Below, piece after piece: positions 26,901 through 36,128 of a stretch of DNA of 64,000 bases. The DNA is taken from contig NZ_JAGGOI010000001.1 of assembly GCF_018614585.1 (NCBI RefSeq), forward strand, positions 1 to 64,000. The letters are read 5' to 3'. The DNA is from Streptomyces sp. ISL-1. Its GTDB lineage: Bacteria; Actinomycetota; Actinomycetes; Streptomycetales; Streptomycetaceae. The position numbers and the translations under genes were made by a program. Below the pieces are notes generated by a model. The model made no database searches. It saw nothing but the letters and a program-made list of their open reading frames with translations, and was not told where the DNA came from. The stretch's first letter is position 1. Each line of letters begins with the position of its first letter.

Positions 26901-26966
26901 ACGGACACGGGTGATGAACGGACATGGACCATGAATCGACACATGCCATGAACGGACTCATGCCAT
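26882..26966 (+). repeat. Five 17-bp tandem repeats forming a chain of overlapping mini-ORFs
   Basis: Units GAACGGACACATGCGAT, GAACGGACACGGGTGAT, GAACGGACATGGACCAT, GAATCGACACATGCCAT and GAACGGACTCATGCCAT run from inside the response regulator 3' end to the kinase start. Because 17 is not a multiple of three, each unit shifts the frame. Mini-ORFs start at 26897, 26914, 26931 and 26948, encode 5, 6, 6 and 6 residues, and each stop overlaps the next ATG (ATGA or TGATG). The last stop overlaps the kinase ATG at 26965. Confidence 0.9.
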
Positions 26967-28365
26967 GAGATGGGCGCTGGTCAAGGTCTCGCTGGCGGTC
27001 ACCGCCATGGTCGTGATCGCCTTCGCGATCCCCCTCGGGCTTGTCATCAAGGAGATGGCCAGGGACCGGGCCTTCTCCAACGCCGAGCGGCAGGCCGCCG
27101 CCATCGGCCCCACCCTCTCCATCACCGCCGACCGCGATTCGCTGGAGCGGGCGGTGCTGTCCACCCAGGCCGGAGCGGCCGGTCGGATGGCCGTGCACAT
27201 ACCCGCCTCCGGCGAGCCGGGCGTAGCGCCGGTGGACATCGGCACCCGCCGGGCCACCCAGAAGGACCTGGTGACCACGCAGCGGCTCGGCCGCGCCTCC
27301 ATCACCGAGGTGACCGGCGGCTCCGCGCTGCTCCAGCCCACCGCGATCAGCACCGGACAGATCGCCGTCGTCGAGGTGTTTGTGCCGGAGGGCGAGGTCT
27401 CCAACGGCGTGGACACCGCCTGGCTGGTGCTCGCCGGTGTCGGCATCGCGCTGATCGTCGGCTCGGTCGCGGTCGCCGACCGGCTCGGCATCCGCATGGT
27501 GCAGCCCGCCCAGCGCCTCGCGGGCGCCGCGCACGACCTGGGCGAGGGCAGGCTCGGGGCGCGCGTCCCCGAGGAGGGGCCGCCCGAACTGAGGTCCGCC
27601 GCGATCGCCTTCAACTCCATGGCCGACCAGGTGGTCCAGCTCCTCGCCAATGAGCGCGAGCTGGCCGCCGACCTGTCGCACCGGCTGCGTACGCCGCTCA
27701 CGGTGCTGCGCCTCAACGCCGCCTCGCTCGGCGAGGGACCCGCCGCCGACCAGACCAGGGCCGCGGTCGAGCAGCTGGAGTGCGAGGTCGACACGATCAT
27801 CCGCACGGCGCGCGAGGCCAAGCCGCAGACCGCGGCGACAGGCCCCGGCGCGGGATGCGACGCCTCCGAGGTCGTCCGGGAGCGGATGGACTTCTGGTCG
27901 GCACTGGCGGAGGACGAGGGCCGCAAGGTGCGGGTCGCGGGCGTCGGCCGTCCCGTACGCATCCCGGTCGCGCGCCCCGAACTGGCCGCCGCGCTCGACG
28001 CGTTGCTCGGCAATGTCTTCCGGCACACCCCGGAGGGCACGGCCTTCTCGGTCGACGTCCACAACAGCGAGGACGCGGTCATCGTGCTGGTCTCTGACGC
28101 CGGCCCCGGGATCACCGACCCGGAGGCGGCCATGGCGCGTGGCAACAGCGGCGGCAGGGACGGCTCGACGGGTCTCGGCCTGGACATAGTGCGCCGGGTG
28201 GCGGAGTCGACGGGCGGGGACGTGCGGATCGGCAGCTCGGTGCTCGGCGGCACCGAGGTACGCATCTGGATCGGGCTCGACTCGCGCGAGGGCGTGCGGG
28301 AGGAGCGGCGGCGCGGCCACCGCGGGACGGACAGACGCCGCAGGGGCCTCCGCCTGGTGAGGTGA
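26965..28365 (+). CDS. Two-component sensor histidine kinase
   Basis: 466 residues. TM helix 1 near residues 7-29, an extracytoplasmic region of about 120 residues, TM helix 2 near 150-172, then HAMP. The H-box is D-L-S-H-R-L-R-T-P-L with His near 239. The ATPase part has N-box L-G-N-V-F-R-H-T, G1 D-A-G-P-G-I-T-D and G2 G-S-T-G-L-G-L-D-I-V. The tail is very basic (R-R-G-H-R-G-T-D-R-R-R-R). No good Shine-Dalgarno precedes the ATG; expression probably relies on reinitiation from the mini-ORF chain. Signal unknown. Confidence 0.9.
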   Translation: MRWALVKVSLAVTAMVVIAFAIPLGLVIKEMARDRAFSNAERQAAAIGPTLSITADRDSLERAVLSTQAGAAGRMAVHIPASGEPGVAPVDIGTRRATQKDLVTTQRLGRASITEVTGGSALLQPTAISTGQIAVVEVFVPEGEVSNGVDTAWLVLAGVGIALIVGSVAVADRLGIRMVQPAQRLAGAAHDLGEGRLGARVPEEGPPELRSAAIAFNSMADQVVQLLANERELAADLSHRLRTPLTVLRLNAASLGEGPAADQTRAAVEQLECEVDTIIRTAREAKPQTAATGPGAGCDASEVVRERMDFWSALAEDEGRKVRVAGVGRPVRIPVARPELAAALDALLGNVFRHTPEGTAFSVDVHNSEDAVIVLVSDAGPGITDPEAAMARGNSGGRDGSTGLGLDIVRRVAESTGGDVRIGSSVLGGTEVRIWIGLDSREGVREERRRGHRGTDRRRRGLRLVR

Positions 28366-28397
28366 CCGGGGGCCTCCGGTGGCCGGCGAGTCCGTCT

Positions 28398-28413
28398 GCT
28401 GGTCTCGACCATT
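28398..28413 (+). promoter_or_regulatory. DasR-like site upstream of the CBM2-GH18 gene
   Basis: GCTGGTCTCGACCATT matches the 16-bp DasR consensus at about 13 positions and keeps the TGGTCT...GACCA core. It lies about 135 bp before the chitinase-like gene start, in the region after the kinase stop. Confidence 0.65.
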
Positions 28414-28463
28414 AATCCGTTCCGATGCCCTCCTTAAGGGCGTCATAAAATGCTCAACCCCCG

Positions 28464-28493
28464 CCCGGAACCGGTTATTTGTCCGGTTCCGGG
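28464..28493. promoter_or_regulatory. 11-bp perfect inverted repeat in the leader region
   Basis: CCCGGAACCGG (28464-28474) and CCGGTTCCGGG (28483-28493) are perfect inverse copies separated by TTATTTGT. Position about 55 bp before the start codon fits either an operator or an mRNA 5' hairpin. I could not assign it to a known regulator. Confidence 0.5.
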
Positions 28494-28546
28494 CCGCTAG
28501 CGTGCTGCCACACCCCCACCCCCCGTAACGCAGAGGCAGGCACGCA

Positions 28547-30031
28547 ATGGGCAGCAGTACGCACCGGCGCAGGGCGAGCGCGAAGACCAAGGCGGTCGGC
28601 GCGGTCGTCGCCGCCGCCGTCATCGGCGGCGCGGCGTTCGCCCTCACGGGCACCGCGCAGGCCGCGTCCGTAGGCGCCGCGTACACCAAGACGAGTTCCT
28701 GGACGGGTGGTTACACCGGCCAGTACGTCATCACCAATTCCACCGACAAGGCGCAGTCGGACTGGACGCTCGAGTTCGATCTGCCCGAGGGGACCACGAT
28801 CGGCTCGCTGTGGAACGGCGAGCACACCGCGAAGGGGCAGCACGTCACCGTGAAGCCCGCGAGCTGGAACAAGGTGCTCGCCCCCGGCAAGTCGGTGACC
28901 GTCGGCTTCGTCACCTCCGCCGGCGGCAGGGCCGGCGACCCGACCTCCTGTCTCATCAACACGGCCAAGTGCTCCGTCGACGAGGGCGCGACGCCGCAGC
29001 CGAGCGGTCGCCCCACCGAGCAGCCCACCCCCACCAAGACCCCGGGCCCCGCGCCGACCAAGACGCCGAGCGCCACGCCCACGCAGAAGCCGACCCCGGC
29101 GCCCACCCCCACCGAGACGCCGGGCGGCGGTACGGGCGCCGGCGCGGGCTTCGCGCCGTACATCGACACCTCGCTCTACCCGGCATACGACCTGCTGGAC
29201 ACCGCAACCAGGACCGGGGTCAAGGAGTTCAACCTCGCCTTCATCACCTCCGGCGGCAGCTGCGCCCCGCTCTGGGGCGGCGTCACCGACCTCGGCAGCG
29301 ACAAGGTGGCGGCCCAGATAGGCGCGCTGCGCGCCAAGGGCGGCGACGTCCGGGTCTCCTTCGGCGGCGCGGCCGGCCACGAGCTGGCGCTGAACTGTTC
29401 CTCCGCCGACGACCTCGCGAAGGCGTACGGCAAGGTCATCGACGAGTACAAGCTCACCAAGGTCGACTTCGACATCGAGGGCGCGGCCCTGCCGGACACC
29501 GCCGCCAACTCCCGCCGCTCGCAGGCGATCGCGCAGCTCCAGAAGTCCCACCCGGGCCTCGACGTCTCCTTCACGCTGCCCGTCATGCCCGAGGGGCTGA
29601 CCCAGCCCGGCGTGGATCTGATCGCCGACGCCAAGAAGAACGGCGTGAAGGTCGCCGCGGTCAACATCATGGCGATGGACTACGGACCGGCCTACAGCGG
29701 TGACATGGGCCAGTACGCCATTCAGGCGGCGACCGCCACCCAGGCCCAGATCAAGGGCGTGCTCGGGCTGTCCGACGCGGCCGCCTGGAAGGCCGTCGCG
29801 GTCACCCCGATGATCGGCGTCAACGACGTCGTGACCGAGATCTTCAAGGTCGACGACGCCACGCAGCTGGTCGACTTCGCCAAGTCCAAGAACCTGGGCT
29901 GGCTGGCCATGTGGTCCTCGACGCGCGACAAGCAGTGCCCGGGCGGCGAGAAGCCGGCCGCCGACGCCACGTGCAGCTCCATCCTCCAGGAGCCGCTGGC
30001 CTTCACGAAGGCGTTCGCCGCCTACAAGTAG
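28547..30031 (+). CDS. Secreted CBM2-GH18 chitinase-like protein
   Basis: 494 residues. A signal peptide (GAVVAAAVIGGAAFALTGTAQA) is followed by a carbohydrate-binding module 2 (about 42-150, with W-T-G-G-Y-T-G-Q-Y-V-I-T-N-S and a disulphide pair S-C-L...K-C-S). A Pro/Thr linker of about 60 residues and a GH18 barrel with V-D-F-D-I-E, catalytic Glu near 311, complete it. Extracellular; acts on chitin or a related polymer. A DasR-like site and an inverted repeat lie upstream, and a strong terminator follows. Confidence 0.88.
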   Translation: MGSSTHRRRASAKTKAVGAVVAAAVIGGAAFALTGTAQAASVGAAYTKTSSWTGGYTGQYVITNSTDKAQSDWTLEFDLPEGTTIGSLWNGEHTAKGQHVTVKPASWNKVLAPGKSVTVGFVTSAGGRAGDPTSCLINTAKCSVDEGATPQPSGRPTEQPTPTKTPGPAPTKTPSATPTQKPTPAPTPTETPGGGTGAGAGFAPYIDTSLYPAYDLLDTATRTGVKEFNLAFITSGGSCAPLWGGVTDLGSDKVAAQIGALRAKGGDVRVSFGGAAGHELALNCSSADDLAKAYGKVIDEYKLTKVDFDIEGAALPDTAANSRRSQAIAQLQKSHPGLDVSFTLPVMPEGLTQPGVDLIADAKKNGVKVAAVNIMAMDYGPAYSGDMGQYAIQAATATQAQIKGVLGLSDAAAWKAVAVTPMIGVNDVVTEIFKVDDATQLVDFAKSKNLGWLAMWSSTRDKQCPGGEKPAADATCSSILQEPLAFTKAFAAYK

Positions 30032-30057
30032 CTCTCACCAGGCCGCCACCTCCCGCG

Positions 30058-30099
30058 GCGCGTCCCGGCCGGACTGCCCCCCACCCGGCCGGGACGCGC
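30058..30099. terminator. Bidirectional terminator between GH18 and bglC genes
   Basis: GCGCGTCCCGGCCGG (30058-30072) pairs perfectly with CCGGCCGGGACGCGC (30085-30099), followed by TTTTCTG. The convergent genes end 27 bp before it and 31 bp after it. Confidence 0.85.
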
Positions 30100-30129
30100 T
30101 TTTCTGCGGATGAGTAACCTGCGGATGAT

Positions 30130-31542
30130 TCACTGAGGGAGGGACGGCTCCGGGAGCGTCCCGGACCGGGCCAGCGCCGCGTACCAGTGCGCACTCGACT
30201 TGGGCGTACGGGCCAGCGTCTCGTAGTCCACGTACACCGCGCCGAAACGCTTGCCGTTGCCGTAGGACCACTCGAAGTTGTCCATCAGGGACCAGAGGAA
30301 GTACCCGCGCACATCGGCGCCGTCGGCGATCGCCCGGTGAACGGCCGAGAGATGGCCGTGCAGATAGCGGATGCGGTCGGGGTCGTGGACCGAACCGTCT
30401 GCCGCGGGCTTGTCGACGTACGCCGCGCCGTTCTCGGTGATCATCAGCGGCAGGCCGGGGGCCTCGCGGGTGTAGTGCAGCAGCAGGTTGTGAAGACCGG
30501 TCGGGTCGACGGACCAGCCCATCTCGGTGCGCTCGCCCGGCGGCTGGTGGAAGGAGACCGAGTCCGCGCCCGGCCAGGGCGAGTGCTCGCTCGCGCCGTG
30601 GCCGTCGTTGCGCTCGGGGCGATTGTCAGTGGAGGCCGATACAACTGAAGGTGCGTAGTAATTCAGTCCGAGCCAGTCCAGGGGGTGTTTGATGACGGCC
30701 AGATCGTCGCCGTGGACGAACGACCAGTCGGTCAGGGCCCCGGTGTCCGCGAAGAGGTCTCGCGGATATGTGCCCTTGAGCATCGGGTCCGCGAAGATGC
30801 GGTTCGCGAGCGCGTCGATACGGCGGCGCGCGTCCAGGTCCGCGGGGCTCTGGCTGCTCGCTCTGACCACACTCGGGTTGAGGCTGACGGAGAGCTGGGC
30901 GCCCGCGGGGAGAGCGGAGCGCAGCGCCTGGGCGGCCAGGCCGTGGCCGAGGTTGAGGTGGTGGGCGGCGCGCAGCGCGGCGACCGGGTCGGTGCGGCCG
31001 GGCGCGTGGACTCCGGAGCCGTACCCGAGAAAGGCGCTGCACCAGGGCTCGTTGAGGGTGGTCCACATATCCACGCGGTCGCCCAGCGCCTCGGCGACGA
31101 TACGGGCGTAGTCGGCGAAGCGGTGCGCGGTGTCCCGCTCGGGCCAGCCGCCCGCCGTCTCCAGCTCCTGGGGCAGATCCCAGTGATAGAGGGTGAGCAC
31201 CGGACGGATGCCGTGGTCGAGCAGATCGTCGACGAGGCCGCGGTAGAAGTCGAGGCCGCGCTGGACGGCGGGGCCGCGGCCGGTGGGCTGCACCCGGGAC
31301 CAGGAGACGGAAAAGCGGTACGCACCGACGCCGAGGCCCGCCATCAGCGCGACGTCCTCGGCGCGGCGGTGGAAGTGGTCGACCGCCGTGTCACCGGTGT
31401 CACCGCCCTCCACCTTGCCGGGCGTATGGCTGAAGGTGTCCCAGATCGACGGTGTGCGGCCGCCCTCCCGTACCGCTCCCTCGATCTGGTACGCGGCGGT
31501 CGCGGTGCCCCACAGGAAGGCCGGCGGAAAGGTCATGGACAT
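30130..31542 (-). CDS. bglC: Beta-glucosidase, GH1 (cellobiose/cello-oligosaccharide hydrolysis)
   Basis: 470 residues from ATG 31542 (GGGAGC upstream). GH1 hallmarks: [14 protein letters not shown] at the N-terminus, T-L-N-E-P-W with acid/base Glu165, and I-T-E-N-G-A-A with nucleophile Glu370. No signal peptide, so it splits imported cellobiose inside the cell. It is the fourth gene of the cebE-cebF-cebG-bglC order, 61 bp after cebG. The sequence over its start, TGGGTGAGCTCCCA on the plus strand, matches the CebR box at 12 of 14 positions. Confidence 0.92.
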   Translation of the reverse strand: MSMTFPPAFLWGTATAAYQIEGAVREGGRTPSIWDTFSHTPGKVEGGDTGDTAVDHFHRRAEDVALMAGLGVGAYRFSVSWSRVQPTGRGPAVQRGLDFYRGLVDDLLDHGIRPVLTLYHWDLPQELETAGGWPERDTAHRFADYARIVAEALGDRVDMWTTLNEPWCSAFLGYGSGVHAPGRTDPVAALRAAHHLNLGHGLAAQALRSALPAGAQLSVSLNPSVVRASSQSPADLDARRRIDALANRIFADPMLKGTYPRDLFADTGALTDWSFVHGDDLAVIKHPLDWLGLNYYAPSVVSASTDNRPERNDGHGASEHSPWPGADSVSFHQPPGERTEMGWSVDPTGLHNLLLHYTREAPGLPLMITENGAAYVDKPAADGSVHDPDRIRYLHGHLSAVHRAIADGADVRGYFLWSLMDNFEWSYGNGKRFGAVYVDYETLARTPKSSAHWYAALARSGTLPEPSLPQ

Positions 31543-31555
31543 GGGTGAGCTCCCA
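31542..31555. promoter_or_regulatory. CebR-like site over the bglC start and ribosome site
   Basis: TGGGTGAGCTCCCA differs from TGGGAGCGCTCCCA at two positions. It includes the GGGAGC ribosome site, so part of the match could arise from that constraint alone. Confidence 0.35.
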
Positions 31556-31603
31556 ACAAGTGCGTAGGAACATATGCGTCGGTTACAGGAACATGAGGAG
31601 GCG

Positions 31604-32449
31604 TCAGCCCTTGACCGCGCCCTGCATGATGCCGCCGACGATGTGCCTGCCGAAGACGACAAAGGCGATCAGCAGCGGCAGGGTGCCGAGCAGCGCGCCC
31701 GCCATGATCACCGACTGGTCGGGGATGTAGCCGCGGCCGAGCCCGGTCAGTGCCACCTGCACGGTGGGGTTGCCGTTCTGGGTCAGCGCGATGATCGGCC
31801 AGAAGAAGTCGTTCCACGCCAGCACGAAGGTCAGCATCCCCAGCACCGCCATCGCGGGCCGCGCCGCGGGGAAGACGACGTGCCACACCACGCGCCAGCT
31901 GCTCCCGCCGTCCACCCGCGCCGCCTCGATCAGCTCGGTGGGCAGTGCCTCGATCAGGTACTGCCGCATGAAGAACACCCCGAAGGCGCTGACCAGGGTG
32001 GGCAGGATGACGGACTGCAGCTGGTCGGTCCAGGACAGCTCGGCGATCAGCATGTACAGCGGTACGACGCTGAGCTGCGGCGGCACCATCATCGTGCCGA
32101 TCACCAGCAGGAGCAGGAGGTTCTTGAAGCGGAAGCGGAGTTTGGCGAAGGCGAAGCCGGCGAGCGTCGAGAAGAGCACCGTCCCGGCCGCGATCGACCC
32201 GGCGACGATCGTGGTGTTGAGCAGGGCGGTGCCCATATTGGCGTCGGTCCAGGCGATCTCGAGATTCTTGAAGAGATTGCTGCCGAACCAGAAGGGCGGG
32301 GGAGTCTGCGCGAGCCGGGAGCTGTTGCGGGAGGCGGCGACTGCCGTCCACACCAGCGGAAAGAGGGAACCGGCCGTGAACACGATCAGTACGGCATAGG
32401 TGATCCGGCCGCCGTGCAGCTGACGTCCGGCACGTTTGGCGCTCAACAT
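31604..32449 (-). CDS. cebG: Cellobiose/cellotriose ABC transporter permease (CebG)
   Basis: 281 residues, about six TM helices, MalG-type permease with the EAA loop [15 protein letters not shown]. Partners with the CebF permease and CebE binding lipoprotein. No ATPase gene lies in this operon, consistent with use of the shared ATPase MsiK, known for sugar importers of streptomycetes. Starts 9 bp after cebF. Confidence 0.9.
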   Translation of the reverse strand: MLSAKRAGRQLHGGRITYAVLIVFTAGSLFPLVWTAVAASRNSSRLAQTPPPFWFGSNLFKNLEIAWTDANMGTALLNTTIVAGSIAAGTVLFSTLAGFAFAKLRFRFKNLLLLLVIGTMMVPPQLSVVPLYMLIAELSWTDQLQSVILPTLVSAFGVFFMRQYLIEALPTELIEAARVDGGSSWRVVWHVVFPAARPAMAVLGMLTFVLAWNDFFWPIIALTQNGNPTVQVALTGLGRGYIPDQSVIMAGALLGTLPLLIAFVVFGRHIVGGIMQGAVKG

Positions 32450-32458
32450 GTCATCCCC

Positions 32459-33463
32459 CTATGCGCTCTTGCTCAGCCGGCGGGCGAGTAGCCAGTTCAC
32501 CGCGCCGATCACCAGCAGGATCAGGAACATCGCCCAGGCGATCGCCGACGCCCGCCCGAGGTGGAGGTTCACCCAGCCCTGCTCGTACAGATAGAGCCCG
32601 AGCGTCTGGAACTGATGGTCGGCGCCGCCGGTCGCGCCCGCGCCGCCGTTGAACAGCAGTGGCTCGCCGAACAGTTGGGTCGCGCCGATCGTCGAGACCA
32701 CACAGGTGAACAGGATCGTGGGCCGCAGCGAAGGGACGGTGACATGGATGAACTGCTGCAGGCGCGAGGCCCCGTCGAGCGCGGCCGACTCGTACAGATC
32801 GTGCGGGATGGCCTGCATAGCGGCCAGATAGATGAGCGCGTTGTACCCCGTCCACCGCCAGATCACGATCGTGGAGACCGCCAGCTGCGAGGTCCATTCG
32901 CCGTTCTGCCAGTCGATGTTGTCGATGCCGGCCAGTCCGAGCGCCCAGTTGATCATTCCGTAGTCGCGACCGAAGAGGAGCACGAAGACGAGGGTCGCGG
33001 CGGCCACCGAGGTGGCGTACGGAGTCAGCGCGACCACCCGGAAAAACATCGAGCCGCGCAGCCGGTAGTTCAGCAGATGCGCGATGCCCAGCGCGATGAG
33101 CAACTGCGGCACCGTGGAGATCAGGCCGATGGTGACGGTGTTCTTCAGAGCGTTCCAGAAGAACTCGTCCTCGAGCAGGCGGGAGAAGTTGCGCAGCCCC
33201 ACCCACTCCATGTCGGTGGGCGCGGTCAGCTCCACCCGGTGCAGCGACGCCCAGCCGGTGTAGAGCAGCGGAAAGAGCCCAAAGGCCAGGAAGAACACGA
33301 AGAACGGCGCCACAAAGGCGTACGGACTCCACTTGACGTCCAGCCGGTAGCGGCGGCTGCGCCGTGCCCGCCGGCGACCGTCGGCCACTCCGTCGGCCTG
33401 GCCGCGCGGTGCCGCGCCCTCCTCCCCCTTGGAGGGCGCGGCGGCCGGTGCGTCACTTGCCAT
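32459..33463 (-). CDS. cebF: Cellobiose/cellotriose ABC transporter permease (CebF)
   Basis: 334 residues from ATG 33463, which lies 5 bp past the cebE stop. A hydrophilic, Arg-rich N-terminus of about 45 residues precedes six TM helices; the EAA loop reads Y-E-S-A-A-L-D-G-A-S-R-L-Q-Q-F. MalF-type permease. The long open frame further upstream overlaps cebE and is not used. Confidence 0.9.
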   Translation of the reverse strand: MASDAPAAAPSKGEEGAAPRGQADGVADGRRRARRSRRYRLDVKWSPYAFVAPFFVFFLAFGLFPLLYTGWASLHRVELTAPTDMEWVGLRNFSRLLEDEFFWNALKNTVTIGLISTVPQLLIALGIAHLLNYRLRGSMFFRVVALTPYATSVAAATLVFVLLFGRDYGMINWALGLAGIDNIDWQNGEWTSQLAVSTIVIWRWTGYNALIYLAAMQAIPHDLYESAALDGASRLQQFIHVTVPSLRPTILFTCVVSTIGATQLFGEPLLFNGGAGATGGADHQFQTLGLYLYEQGWVNLHLGRASAIAWAMFLILLVIGAVNWLLARRLSKSA

Positions 33464-33468
33464 ACCGG

Positions 33469-34782
33469 TCACTGGTCCAGCGCGTTGTCGATCGCCTTCA
33501 CCGCCGCGTCCCACCCCTGCTGGGAGGACCGGCCCTTCTGGTCGACCTGGAGCATGCCGACGTCCGCCAGGTTCTGCGCGATGATCAGGTCCTTCGGCCC
33601 GATGATCTGGACCGGCACTCCCTCGGCGGCCCTCGAGAAGATCTGCCCGATGGGCGCGCCCGCGAAGTAGTCGTGCTTGGCGCCGGAGACTTCGGGCAGG
33701 GAATACGCGGCCTTGGCGCTCGGGAAGCTCCCGCGCTCGGTGAAGAGCTTCGCCTGCTGCGCGGGCGCGGTCAGCCAGGCCGCGAGCTTCGCCGCCTCGT
33801 CCTTGTTCTTGCCCGCCTCGGGGACGGTCAGGAAGGAGCCGCCCCAGTTGCTGGGCCTGGGGGCCGCGGCCACATCCCACTTGTCCTTGCCTTCGGCCCC
33901 GCCCTTGTCCTGGATGTAGCCGAGCATCCAGGCCGGGCAGGAGACGGTGGCGAAGGTGCCGTTCGCGTAGCCCTGGTCCCAGGCCGGCGTGAACTGCTGG
34001 AGCTTGCCGGTCAGACCCTCCGTCGCGAACCGGGCCGCGATGTCCCAGGCTTCCTTCACGGCCGGGTTGGTCTTGTAGACGATCTTGCCGTCCGTGCCGT
34101 AGAAGCGGTTCGCGTTACTGCCGGTGATCGCCGCCATCACTCCGGACGCGGAGTCCACGAACGCCGTGCCCTTGGGCGCCTTCGTCTTGAACTGCTTGCC
34201 CGCGTCGAGGTACTTGTTCCAGTCGCCCGCCCACAACTTGCCGACCGCCTCCCGGTCGGTGGGCAGCCCGGCCTTGGCGAAGAGGTCCTTGCGGTAGCAG
34301 ATGCCCTGCGGGCCGACGTCGGTGCCGAGCCCGATCGTCCGGCCGTCCTTGGTGGTGGCCTGCGCCCATTTCCAGGGCAGGAAGGCGTCCTTCTGGACCC
34401 CCTCGGTCTTGCCCAGGTCGACCAGTTTGCCCGCCTGCGTCGCGGTTATCTCGGCGATGTTGTTGACCTCGACGGCCTGGATGTCGGCAAGACCGCTGCC
34501 GCTGCCCAGGTGCGTCAGCAACTGCGGGTAGTAGTTCTCGTTCCGCTCGATCGAGGTCTGCTTGATCTCGATGTTCTTGTGGAGCTTCATGTACTCGTCG
34601 TAGAGGCCGGCCTCTTTCAGACCGAAGGCGCCGAAGACTCCAACCGTGAGCGTGGTCCTGCCCTTGCCCCCACCGCCGCCCTTCGACGCACCGCCGGCGG
34701 GTTCGCCGCTGTCCTCGGCACAGCCGGCCAGCAGCCCGGCGCCGAGCGCGGCGACGACCGCGAGGATTACTGCCCTGCGCAT
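33469..34782 (-). CDS. cebE: Cello-oligosaccharide-binding lipoprotein (CebE)
   Basis: 437 residues. Signal peptide MRRAVILAVVAALGAGLLAGC with lipobox L-L-A-G-C, then a Gly/Ser-rich tether and a family-1 extracellular sugar-binding fold. Captures cellobiose and cellotriose at the cell surface and passes them to CebFG. First gene of the operon; a perfect CebR box lies about 120 bp upstream. Confidence 0.9.
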   Translation of the reverse strand: MRRAVILAVVAALGAGLLAGCAEDSGEPAGGASKGGGGGKGRTTLTVGVFGAFGLKEAGLYDEYMKLHKNIEIKQTSIERNENYYPQLLTHLGSGSGLADIQAVEVNNIAEITATQAGKLVDLGKTEGVQKDAFLPWKWAQATTKDGRTIGLGTDVGPQGICYRKDLFAKAGLPTDREAVGKLWAGDWNKYLDAGKQFKTKAPKGTAFVDSASGVMAAITGSNANRFYGTDGKIVYKTNPAVKEAWDIAARFATEGLTGKLQQFTPAWDQGYANGTFATVSCPAWMLGYIQDKGGAEGKDKWDVAAAPRPSNWGGSFLTVPEAGKNKDEAAKLAAWLTAPAQQAKLFTERGSFPSAKAAYSLPEVSGAKHDYFAGAPIGQIFSRAAEGVPVQIIGPKDLIIAQNLADVGMLQVDQKGRSSQQGWDAAVKAIDNALDQ

Positions 34783-34900
34783 CGCGTCCTCCTTGTGCCC
34801 TGACGTGCCGCCCCCCCGGCCAACTGGTGTGCAGCGCAGTGCCCTTGATGCTTTGCGGCTCGGGCGGGGAACGTGCGGGTAATGTATGAGTCAGGTGCTG

Positions 34901-34914
34901 TGGGAGCGCTCCCA
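34901..34914. promoter_or_regulatory. Perfect CebR operator TGGGAGCGCTCCCA
   Basis: The exact 14-bp palindrome bound by the LacI-family repressor CebR. It sits in the cebE-cebR intergenic region. On the cebE strand a TACATT -10 lies 18 bp beyond it, so the operator covers the -35 region. Confidence 0.88.
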
Positions 34915-35007
34915 TGTGTGATGTGTTGAAGGGTCGCGGCTCTCGGAAGGGGTGTCAAGGCACCCGGCAGGTTATGTTCTCGGACGGGTAAGCCTGGGGA
35001 GGCGGTC

Positions 35008-36057
35008 ATGGTGTCTCGGACAATCCGTACGCGCAGCGGAGGGCGGGGCACGGGCAGACCCACCCTCGAAGAGGTCGCCGCACGCGCCGGCGTCGGACGC
35101 GGCACCGTCTCCCGCGTGATCAACGGTTCGCCGCGGGTCAGCGATCGCACGCGCGCCGTCGTCGAGGCCGCAGTCGCCGAACTCGGATACGTACCCAACC
35201 GCGCGGCCCGCGCGCTCGCCGCCAACCGCACCGACGCGATCGCCCTCGTCGTCCCGGAGCCCGAGGACCGGTTCTTCGCCGAGCCGTACTTCTCCGACAT
35301 GGTGCGCGGTGTCGGCGCCGCGCTCGCCGAGACGGACATGCAGCTGCTGCTGACTCTGGCGGGCAGCGACCGCGAGCGCCGCAGGCTCGGGCAGTATCTG
35401 GCGGCCCACCGCGTCGACGGCGTGCTGCTGGTCTCCGTGCATGCCGACGACTCGATCCCCGACATGCTGGAGGACCTCTCGATACCGGCTGTGATCAGCG
35501 GCCGCAGGTCGGCCGCCGAGACACTCGCCGCGGTCGACTCCGACAACTTCGAGGGCGCCCGCAGCGCCGTCGCGCATCTCGCGGCCCGCGGCCGTCGCGC
35601 GATAGCGACGATCACCGGACGCCTGGATGTGTACGGCGCCCAGTGCCGCCTGGACGGCTACCGCGCCGCCCTCGCGGCGGCGGGTCTGCCTCCTGACGCC
35701 CGGCTGACGGCCCCCGCCGACTTCACGGAGGAGGGCGGCCGCCGCGCGATGCGGGAGCTGCTCGGGCGCTGCCCGGAGCTGGACGCGGTCTTCGCGGCGT
35801 CCGACGTGATGGCGGCGGGCGCCCGCCAGGTGCTGCGGGAGGCCGGCCGCCGGATCCCGGACGATGTGGCCCTGGTCGGCTTCGACGACTCGGCGGTGGC
35901 CCGCCATATGGACCCCGCGCTGACCAGCGTGCGCCAGCCGATCGAGGAGATGGGCCGCACGATGGCCGAGGTGCTGCTTCAGGAAATTGAGGGGCGCACG
36001 GGCGAGCGGCCGCAGATCGTGCTCCCGACGGAGCTGGTCGTACGCGAGTCGTCGTAG
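35008..36057 (+). CDS. cebR: LacI-family repressor of the cellobiose locus (CebR)
   Basis: 349 residues. LacI-type helix-turn-helix near residues 19-40 (T-L-E-E-V-A-A-R-A-G-V-G-R-G-T-V-S-R-V-I), hinge helix region P-N-R-A-A-R-A-L-A, then a periplasmic-binding-like effector domain. Divergent from cebEFG-bglC. Binds TGGGAGCGCTCCCA and is released by cello-oligosaccharides in known species. Terminated by a strong hairpin shared with tRNA-His. Confidence 0.92.
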   Translation: MVSRTIRTRSGGRGTGRPTLEEVAARAGVGRGTVSRVINGSPRVSDRTRAVVEAAVAELGYVPNRAARALAANRTDAIALVVPEPEDRFFAEPYFSDMVRGVGAALAETDMQLLLTLAGSDRERRRLGQYLAAHRVDGVLLVSVHADDSIPDMLEDLSIPAVISGRRSAAETLAAVDSDNFEGARSAVAHLAARGRRAIATITGRLDVYGAQCRLDGYRAALAAAGLPPDARLTAPADFTEEGGRRAMRELLGRCPELDAVFAASDVMAAGARQVLREAGRRIPDDVALVGFDDSAVARHMDPALTSVRQPIEEMGRTMAEVLLQEIEGRTGERPQIVLPTELVVRESS

Positions 36058-36087
36058 GGGGATGGGCGGAAAGAATGCGGAAATGAA

Positions 36088-36121
36088 TCAAGGGCCCCGG
36101 TCCGAAAACCGGGGCCCTTGA
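36088..36121. terminator. Bidirectional terminator between cebR and tRNA-His
   Basis: TCAAGGGCCCCGGT (36088-36101) pairs perfectly with ACCGGGGCCCTTGA (36108-36121) around a CCGAAA loop. It follows cebR by 31 bp and lies just past the 3' end of tRNA-His on the minus strand. Confidence 0.88.
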
Positions 36122-36128
36122 TCGTCAG

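Noticed and set aside
32459..33880. Longer 473-residue version of CebF
   Set aside because: The extra N-terminus overlaps the cebE coding region in another frame; ATG 33463 directly after the cebE stop is the natural start.
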